From: JACVRU01 sp040902725
GTDB taxonomy: Bacteria; Actinomycetota; Thermoleophilia; Gaiellales; Gaiellaceae
Assembly (NCBI GenBank): GCA_040902725.1
Contig: JBBDWU010000007.1
Span: 1-49,272, forward strand
Direction of reading: 5' to 3'
DNA: 49,272 bases
A program made the position numbers and the translations under genes. The notes beneath the pieces were generated by a model that saw only the letters and a list, made by a program, of their open reading frames with translations, made no database searches and was not told where the DNA came from. The stretch's first letter is position 1; the number at the start of each line of letters is the position of its first letter. Positions 43,873 through 49,272 of this stretch are shown one piece after another.

Positions 43873-44940
43873 AGCCCCTGGCTTGAGTGTTCGGCTCAAG
43901 CTCACCCTCAGCTACGCCGGCTTCCTCATGGTCGCAGGTTCCTTGATGCTCGCGGTCGTGTGGGTGTCCCTCCTGCGATACATACCCGACGGTGTGGTCT
44001 TCGGCCTCCCGTGGTTCCCACCCAACCGCTCAGACCCCTCAACGGCTTCTCCTTGCCCGCGGCCATCGTGCTGGCGTTCCTGCTGGTGTTCGGTCTCCTG
44101 GGAGGATGGATTCTCGCCGGCCGCATGCTCGCCCCGCTGACCCGCATCACAGGCGCCACACGCATGGCCGCGACCGGATCGCTCTCCCATCGAATCAAGT
44201 TGGAAGGCCGCAGAGACGAGTTCCGCGAGCTCGCCGACGCCTTCGACGCCATGCTCGCGCGGCTCGAAGCACACGTCGCCGAACAGCAGAGGTTCGCTGC
44301 CAATGCCTCCCACGAGCTGCGCACCCCGCTGGCGATCACGCAGACACTTCTCGACGTGGCCCGCAACGATCCGAACCGCGCCACGGGCGAGCTCGTCGAC
44401 CGCCTCCACGCGGTCAACACCCGAGCGATCGACCTCACCGAAGCACTGCTCCTGCTCAGCCGCGCCGACCAGCGGTCCTTCGCCCGAGAACACCTCGACT
44501 TGTCCCTCATAGCGGAAGAAGCAACCGAAATCCTCCTCCCCCTCGCAGAAAGGCGCGACCTCACCATCGAGACCTCCGGCGACCTGACCCCCACCATCGG
44601 CTCACACGCGCTCCTGCTGCAGCTGACGACGAACCTCGTGCAGAACGCGATCGTCCACAACCTGCCCGAACAGGGCACCGTGTGGGTCACGACCAGCGTT
44701 CACCCCAAGAGCGTGGTCCTCACCGTCGAGAACACCGGCGAGGAGCTCACCCCACAGGTAGTCGCCACGCTTGCCGAGCCGTTTCTTCGCGGCACCGAAC
44801 GCATACGCACCGAGCACGCGGGCGTCGGCCTCGGCCTGGCGATCGTCAAGAGCATCACCCAAGCACACGACGGAACCCTCACCCTCACCCCCCGGGCCGC
44901 CGGCGGGCTCCGCGTCACGGTGCAACTACCCGCTCCATAA
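43865..44940 (+). pseudogene. VanS-like sensor histidine kinase, frameshifted
   Basis: From GTG 43865 (AAGGAGA upstream) the first frame encodes TM1 (LTLSYAGFLMVAGSLMLAVV) and the external loop to PNRSDP. The rest is in another frame: NGFSLPAAIVLAFLLVFGLL (TM2), HAMP, HisKA (NASHELRTPLAITQTLLD) and HATPase (NLVQNAIVHN, VENTGEELTP, GVGLGLAIV), all complete to 44940. The frames meet at CCCC (44036-44039); one more C would restore a full kinase. Either an inactivating deletion, a phase-variable tract, or a sequencing error. Confidence 0.8.
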
Positions 44941-44987
44941 ACGGCTCCATACTCACCGCACGTCGATGCGGAGCAAGTCGCTGAACG

Positions 44988-45012
44988 AAAAGCGCCGGTT
45001 TCCGGCGCTTTT
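44988..45012. terminator. Bidirectional terminator
   Basis: AAAAGCGCCGG (44988-44998) pairs perfectly with CCGGCGCTTTT (45002-45012), loop of three T. It has A- and T-runs on both sides, so it can serve the kinase gene and, on the minus strand, the tRNA remnant. It was probably the terminator of the original tRNA-Thr gene. Confidence 0.85.
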
Positions 45013-45015
45013 GCA

Positions 45016-45056
45016 AGCCCTCTGACGGACTCGAACCGCCGACCCCTCCTTACCAT
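45016..45056 (-). pseudogene. 3' fragment of tRNA-Thr(GGT), probable attachment site
   Basis: On the minus strand the pieces fit a tRNA from anticodon loop to acceptor: loop ATGGTAA (anticodon GGT), anticodon-stem GGAGG, variable GGTC, T-arm GGCGG-TTCGAGT-CCGTC (fully paired) and acceptor strand AGAGGGC. The D-arm and 5' half are missing: the bases before ATGGTAA do not pair with GGAGG. Such 3' halves mark the far end of elements integrated into tRNA genes. Host DNA would lie to the left and the element to the right. Confidence 0.75.
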
Positions 45057-45147
45057 CAAGTGCTGGACCGTTGCGACGGGCTGCCGAGGGCTGCGGATTG
45101 GCTTGTTTGAGCCGTTCTCACGGCTGGTCGTCTTGCCACCGGGCGGC

Positions 45148-45184
45148 GGCGTTTGCGCCCGCTCTGCTCCATAAGTGCTCCACG
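45148..45184 (+). repeat. Direct repeat, left copy
   Basis: 37 bases matching 49052-49088 with 4 mismatches (shared core GCTCTGCTC, then ATAA and TGCTCCACG). Same orientation. The stretch 45057-45574 shows no convincing gene apart from this repeat and the promoter candidate below. Confidence 0.7.
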
Positions 45185-45511
45185 GTTTGTCGTCTCCTGT
45201 GACGACAGAGACCGCCCTTGACAGCGCCGCCGATGGGCGCACGCTCGAACTCGCTAACAGTGTCTGGCTTCACACGTATGCGGGTTCGACTTCCTCGCGG
45301 CGCGTGTTCCAGTCCGGCAGCGGGGTTCCCTCGAGATCTGCGGTGAGCCGTTCGGCGTAGGCGTGCGTTCCGGAGATGAATCCCTTCGCGTCGCGAGGCT
45401 GAGGCCACGGTGGCTGAAAGTGAGGATGGTGTCGTCACCCTCCGCGGGCGAGGTCGTAGCGGACGACGCTGTCGGTCGCAGACTGCGGCAGCGGCACCAT
45501 TCAAGACCGTC

Positions 45512-45541
45512 TTGTCAATAGTGTCGGTTCCACCGTAGTCT
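45512..45541 (+). promoter_or_regulatory. Candidate promoter of patatin gene
   Basis: TTGTCA (45512-45517) and TAGTCT (45536-45541) with an 18-base spacer, 33 bases before TTG 45575. Confidence 0.4.
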
Positions 45542-45574
45542 TCAGCGACCTGTTCCCCTCGCGCCTCACTCTTC

Positions 45575-46633
45575 TTGGCTGAGCCTGACAAGCGTCCACT
45601 TCGATCGCCCCGTTCGTACGACGGGGTCCGGACCCTTGCCTCATCGCCCCGGCGGGACCTACATCCAGTCCTGCAGCTCATGGTCGACCGAGTGGCGGCG
45701 CGGGGGGCAGGCACACGAGAGCCTGATGGCCACCAACTGGCGCTAGCTATTGAAGGGGGCGCGATGCGCGGCGTCGTTTCCATGGGCATGCTCGTGCTTC
45801 TTGAGCAGCTTGGGGTCACGGAGTCGTTCGATGCGATCTACGGCGCCTCTGCGGGGGCGCTCAACGGCGCCTTCTTCACAGCGCACCAGTCCGACATGGC
45901 TGCCACGGTCTACTGCAACGAGATGCTGAATCGCGAGTTCATCGACTTCAGACGCATACTCGTTGGGAAGCCTTTTGTTTCGCTCGACTACCTGCTCGAC
46001 GAGGTCATCGAGACTATGAAGCCCCTCGACTGGGAAGGCGTTGTGCGCGCAGGCACGGCACTGCACCCCATCGCAACATCTCTAACGACGTTCTTGCCGG
46101 TGGTGCTTCCGCGCGCTCGGTCGAAGGAGGAACTCAAAGAGTCACTCCGGGCCAGCGCCCGCATACCTGGCGTCGCTGGTCTCCCGGTCGCACTCGCTGA
46201 CGATCTGTACTTCGATGCGACGCTCCTCGACTCACTCGGGTTTCGCAGTGCGCTTACCAGCGGTGCAACTCACGTTCTCGTGTTGAGGACCCGCGCGCGC
46301 GAGGCAGAAAGATCGGCGCCGTCTCGGCCCGAGCGTCTCTTGCTCGAGCGCCGACTCCGACAGTTCGATGAGCGTCTCGTCCAGCTTTACCTGAATAGGC
46401 ACATCGCCTATCGAGAGGAGCTTGCAGAACTCGCAGACCTGACAGCAGCCACCGGTCCACCGTACGTCCTCGACGTCTCTCCCGCAGCGAAGGATCCTTC
46501 CGTGTCGCAATATACGCGCTCGCGGGATGCTGTCTCTGCTGGCGCATCAAGCGGGATGAGGGCCATGTCGGAGGCGATCTTCGGCGTTGAGCCTCGAACT
46601 CTCGACGTGATCACGGCGTTTTATCGAGGCTGA
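45575..46633 (+). CDS. Patatin-like phospholipase
   Basis: 352 residues from TTG 45575. Patatin domain: oxyanion loop IEGGAMRGV (about 60-67), nucleophile elbow YGASAGAL (Ser92), and the catalytic Asp in YFDATLLDSL (Asp214), where most have DGG or DGA. The rest (about 230-352) is helical with LLERRLRQFDERLVQLYLNR. It would cut phospholipid acyl chains. No signal peptide, so cytosolic, as in CapV-type defence effectors. Lower GC than neighbours; inside a putative integrative element. The start is uncertain; an internal ATG at 45680 lies after conserved residues. The frame stays open beyond its UGA into the kinase gene. Confidence 0.88.
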   Translation: MAEPDKRPLRSPRSYDGVRTLASSPRRDLHPVLQLMVDRVAARGAGTREPDGHQLALAIEGGAMRGVVSMGMLVLLEQLGVTESFDAIYGASAGALNGAFFTAHQSDMAATVYCNEMLNREFIDFRRILVGKPFVSLDYLLDEVIETMKPLDWEGVVRAGTALHPIATSLTTFLPVVLPRARSKEELKESLRASARIPGVAGLPVALADDLYFDATLLDSLGFRSALTSGATHVLVLRTRAREAERSAPSRPERLLLERRLRQFDERLVQLYLNRHIAYREELAELADLTAATGPPYVLDVSPAAKDPSVSQYTRSRDAVSAGASSGMRAMSEAIFGVEPRTLDVITAFYRG

Positions 46634-46816
46634 CAGATAGCTTCTAATCTTCTCTACGAGCTCCCCGCGCTCGATGCCGACGCGATCGCCCTCCTCAACG
46701 GCACGTCGAAGGCCGACCTAGATGACGCGGTCGACGCGTTAGTAGAGGACCCGCTCTGGAGTCGCGTACGCACGATCCACGAGCGGCTCGGGTATCTCTA
46801 CGACAAGAAGGGCGAC
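46634..46816 (+). other. In-frame coding-like bridge between patatin and kinase
   Basis: After the patatin UGA (46631-46633, followed by C) the same frame stays open for 61 codons up to ATG 46817 with no ATG, GTG or TTG. The peptide looks real: LPALDADAIALLNGTSKADL, then VEDPLWSRVRTIHERLGYLY and a DKKGDM end, continuing smoothly into the kinase N-terminus. Possible readings are UGA readthrough, a nonstandard start such as AUA 46637, a nonsense mutation in a fused gene, or chance. Confidence 0.55.
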
Positions 46817-48862
46817 ATGCTCAATGACCATGTCGGCGCTGCGGCAGGCTTCGTCAGTCTCGTCAATCTTGTGCAGAGCGCGCCTGACGATGGACTGTTG
46901 GAAACCAACGAGAGGGAAGAGTGCAAGGAGTTGCTCGCTGACTCGCGTGTCCGACAGTACCTCGACGACTGGTATGGCCTGACCCAGGCAACGAGGAAGT
47001 CAACGGTCGGCGTGCAGCTCAAGGCACTCGAGCTTCACCGCGTCGGAACGACGTCGTTTCTCTTGCGCTGCGGTAGCTCTCAGGGCGATCTGGGGTGGAA
47101 GTGTCTGAAGCCACGATACTCGGCCATCCGCACGATCGCTTTGGCGACGCGCAACTACCAGAGTGAGATGGCGAGTCTTCTTCGACCGCTCGGGGTGCAT
47201 ACACCGCACGTCTACGACTTTGAGTCTGAACGTTTCATTGCCATGGAGTTCATCGAAGGCGACACGCTTGATGAGGACTCCCGACTGAGATCGCGCGGGC
47301 TAGACGATCCAGAGGACTTCTCCAAAATCATCGAGAGCCTTTGCGTCGCCCTCTCGGCCCTCGCGGCCAACCGTCGTGCTCACCTCGATCTATCGGCACA
47401 TAACGTGATCATCGAGACCAAGACGCGAACTCCGTACCTAATCGACTTTGGACGGAACTTCCTTGTCGACGAGTTGCTCCGAGGGGGAGCAGCGTACGAC
47501 CGGATCGCAGCCTACGTCGCACCGGAGTTGCTACGGGACGCCTCGTCCCAAAGTTACCTCTGCGACTTCTACTCATTGGGCATGATCATTCTTGACGGCG
47601 CGACCGGAGGACGGCTAACACGCGTGGACGCCTCGCAGCGGCTGATGCAGCTCTGGCACCAAGCTCCTGGCATTGCACGGATTGCTGAGCGTTTGGCCTC
47701 CCATGATCCGCGTCGCCGCATCTCATTCCTCGAGGCAGATGTCTCCGATCCCGAAACGGCCTACAAAGCCATGCGCGTCCAGATTGCGCGAGAGATCGAA
47801 GTCGCTCGAGTAATCGCAAAGGCACCGTCGGGTGAAGGTGGTCTCCGCCCGCTGCCCTTGTGGCAGTACCCTGTCGCCGGCTTCTCGCATGTCCGTGCGC
47901 TGTTCGCGACGGCTCAAGAGCTAAAGAAGTCGGCCGAGCGTGCGGCGCACACGCCCGGAACGCCGGCCAAGTCCATCGAGGAGTCTCTCTCCCGCGAGGA
48001 GATTAACTACGATGCCGAGCGGTTCTGGAGGCTCGGTGTCTGGAGCGCCGTTTACCTGGCGGTTTGGATCGCGGTCTTCTGGCCCGCGGTGTACTTGACC
48101 GTGGGCGATATCAACGCGCACTTTCCAACCTGGCTGGCGGGCATCTTTGGACGAGATGCGGCGCCACCCAAGCATCCAGCGTTTCTGCACAACCTGCCAG
48201 GTCGCGCGATCGCGACAACGACAGCTCTCCTCGCTATCGCCTACTACATCAACATCTTCTCAACGCTGGACTTGCGGAAATTCAGCAAGAGCGCATCGTC
48301 GTTTGCGCGGACGCCGTGGTTTACGACTCGTATCTTGCCCCTGATAGCGCTCGGGGGGCAAAGCTACGCCGTGTATCACGATCCCAGAGCCTGGGGGTAC
48401 ACCGCCGGAATCGGCGGTCTGCTCGTTTCGCTGAACAACCTTGAATGGTCCATTCTTGTGGAGGCGGCGAAGAAGGAATCGCGAGATGACGCCCTCACAC
48501 GAGAGCTGGAGTCATTCCAGGATAGCTTCCGCATGTGGTGGCGGCTCATGGGCCTGTATAGCCTCGCCGTACTGGTCGTCGGTTTACTGGTGCGTTATGG
48601 CGTCGCGCACGATGAGCTCATCTATGCGGTCGTGATCGCGGGCGGCGTGAACCTACTCAAGCTGTATTCCGGAAACGCCACTCGCCAGGCGGCAAGAACG
48701 CGGGCGCAACTCGGCAGAGCGGCGTCCATTCTTCGCGACGCCGGCCGACCAGAGATCCACCCCAATAGTCCTGCCTGGCACCTGGGCGTCGTCGGCAGCG
48801 TCGGTCAATCTCTGGTCCGGCACACTGTCGGCGCTGCAGCCCACGAATCAGTCACGAAGTAG
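46817..48862 (+). CDS. Membrane-anchored atypical protein kinase
   Basis: 681 residues from ATG 46817 (weak GAAGGG upstream); homology may begin earlier, at about 46640. Residues 70-320 are a kinase fold: beta-3 Lys in DLGWKCLK, helix-C Glu in NYQSEMASLL (Glu117), hinge FIAMEFIEGDTL, catalytic loop HLDLSAHNVII (His189, Asp191, Asn196, with Arg and Lys of HRDLK replaced), DFG in LIDFGRNF, and CDFYSLGMIILD. The Gly-rich loop is poor. Residues about 410-610 have five or six membrane helices (e.g. LGVWSAVYLAVWIAVFWPAV, LMGLYSLAVLVVGLL). Active residues are present, so an active atypical kinase is likely. Partner of the patatin by position. Confidence 0.8.
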   Translation: MLNDHVGAAAGFVSLVNLVQSAPDDGLLETNEREECKELLADSRVRQYLDDWYGLTQATRKSTVGVQLKALELHRVGTTSFLLRCGSSQGDLGWKCLKPRYSAIRTIALATRNYQSEMASLLRPLGVHTPHVYDFESERFIAMEFIEGDTLDEDSRLRSRGLDDPEDFSKIIESLCVALSALAANRRAHLDLSAHNVIIETKTRTPYLIDFGRNFLVDELLRGGAAYDRIAAYVAPELLRDASSQSYLCDFYSLGMIILDGATGGRLTRVDASQRLMQLWHQAPGIARIAERLASHDPRRRISFLEADVSDPETAYKAMRVQIAREIEVARVIAKAPSGEGGLRPLPLWQYPVAGFSHVRALFATAQELKKSAERAAHTPGTPAKSIEESLSREEINYDAERFWRLGVWSAVYLAVWIAVFWPAVYLTVGDINAHFPTWLAGIFGRDAAPPKHPAFLHNLPGRAIATTTALLAIAYYINIFSTLDLRKFSKSASSFARTPWFTTRILPLIALGGQSYAVYHDPRAWGYTAGIGGLLVSLNNLEWSILVEAAKKESRDDALTRELESFQDSFRMWWRLMGLYSLAVLVVGLLVRYGVAHDELIYAVVIAGGVNLLKLYSGNATRQAARTRAQLGRAASILRDAGRPEIHPNSPAWHLGVVGSVGQSLVRHTVGAAAHESVTK

Positions 48863-49051
48863 TAGCCCGCCCAGACGCGAAGAGCGGTGGCTGCGTGTTC
48901 GCCCGGTCCGAGTTCGGCCACGGCGCGCCGGTACTGCGCATGCATTGGTTCAGCATCGCGATGCGGTACTGACTTCCTGGGTTCCAGTCTGACAGTTCGC
49001 TGGCACCGGACTTGGTTTGTGTAGGCGGTTAGTGCGGCCTGCCGGCTTGCC

Positions 49052-49088
49052 GCCGTTTGCGTCCGCTCTGCTCGATAAATGCTCCACG
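49052..49088 (+). repeat. Direct repeat, right copy
   Basis: Partner of 45148-45184 (4 mismatches over 37 bases), 3.9 kb apart, placing the patatin/kinase cargo between. The remainder of 48863-49201 shows no convincing gene. Confidence 0.7.
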
Positions 49089-49201
49089 ATCACACGTTCG
49101 ATCTGGGGCCGAGAGAGCAGTTCCAGGAGGCACAAGGGCGTGTCAGGCGCGCGACGCCGTCCCTGACTTGCGGCCGAATCAGACTCCGCTCTTAAGAGGT
49201 C

Positions 49202-49272
49202 CTAACTCAGTGAGGTTTCCAGCCGTCGCCAGGTGATTTGGCAGCAGGCGAGGGCGAGGAAGCTTTCGTGGA
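49202..49272 (-). mobile_element. 3' end of a transposase gene, likely IS5 family
   Basis: The minus strand is open from the window edge to TAG at 49204-49202 and encodes HESFLALACCQITWRRLETS, then LS. The FLALAC...WRRL ending is the common C-terminus of IS5-type transposases. The IS body lies beyond the right edge. The sequence left of the stop (about 49175-49201, with CTTAAG) may include the IS end, but no terminal repeat can be confirmed from one side. Confidence 0.6.

Noticed and set aside
45118..45819. 233-residue minus-strand frame left of patatin
   Set aside because: Runs antisense to patatin and has no recognisable domain. The last ~20 codons resemble those at 49052-49088 and could be an integrase tail, but the evidence is too thin to call a gene.
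48950..49135. 61-residue minus-strand frame right of the kinase
   Set aside because: No homology signal beyond the direct repeat itself.

Overview
This 49.3 kb window is GC-rich chromosomal DNA from an actinomycete-like, single-membrane bacterium. The best guess is a deep-branching actinobacterial lineage such as Thermoleophilia/Gaiellales. That guess rests on the very high GC content, many GTG/TTG starts, a Tad pilus locus with no outer-membrane secretin, an ANTAR regulator, FolE2, ThyX, and several TANNNT boxes 6-8 bases before start codons (leaderless-type promoters). The lineage is inferred; no search was run.

Layout. (1) 1-15.7 kb is housekeeping and stress: the ThyX 3' end, a secreted propeller-like protein, an SDR/ECF sigma/anti-sigma operon, a degenerate cupredoxin, Fe/Mn superoxide dismutase, PlsY, FolE2, a histidine-kinase-like phosphoacceptor protein, a zinc-ribbon protein, an ArsR/decayed MFS/Fpg operon, asparaginase, the primary sigma factor, aquaporin, a 1-Cys peroxiredoxin and RsgA. 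Between the sigma gene and aquaporin lies the scar of a tandem duplication. (2) 15.8-26.3 kb is an ECF sigma factor with its own membrane segment, then a complete leftward Tad/Flp pilus operon (flp, tadE, tadG, rcpC, tadZ, tadA, a VWA-tadB fusion, tadC, a coiled-coil gene, prepilin peptidase) whose genes mostly overlap by 1-4 bases. (3) 26.4-36.7 kb holds DUF192, a BNR lipoprotein, a Cys-rich micropeptide, a self-regulated Fic gene, an MFS-cNMP transporter, an ANTAR regulator, a zinc peptidase, TypA and an FNR-type reductase. (4) 36.7-44.9 kb is accessory DNA rich in broken genes (a winged-helix/PPOX chimera, a frameshifted S51 peptidase, a DHFR-like remnant, a frameshifted VanS-like kinase). 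It also holds intact PadR/permease-prefix, DUF899, HNH-like, enolase-superfamily and VanR/VanY-like genes.

(5) From 45.06 kb to the right edge the base composition drops. The boundary is a 3' fragment of tRNA-Thr(GGT) with its terminator, which looks like the far attachment site of an integrative element. Its cargo is a patatin-like phospholipase followed in the same frame by a membrane-anchored atypical protein kinase, set between 37-bp imperfect direct repeats and followed by the 3' end of a transposase gene.

The best candidates for something new are the patatin/kinase pair (the frame stays open across the patatin UGA, and the kinase reading frame has no ordinary start for 61 codons), the 8-cysteine micropeptide at 27.7 kb with a leaderless promoter, the VWA-TadB fusion plus repeat-built coiled-coil protein in the Tad operon, and an unnamed CxC-x4-C domain shared by the proteins at 7.3 and 31.7 kb.
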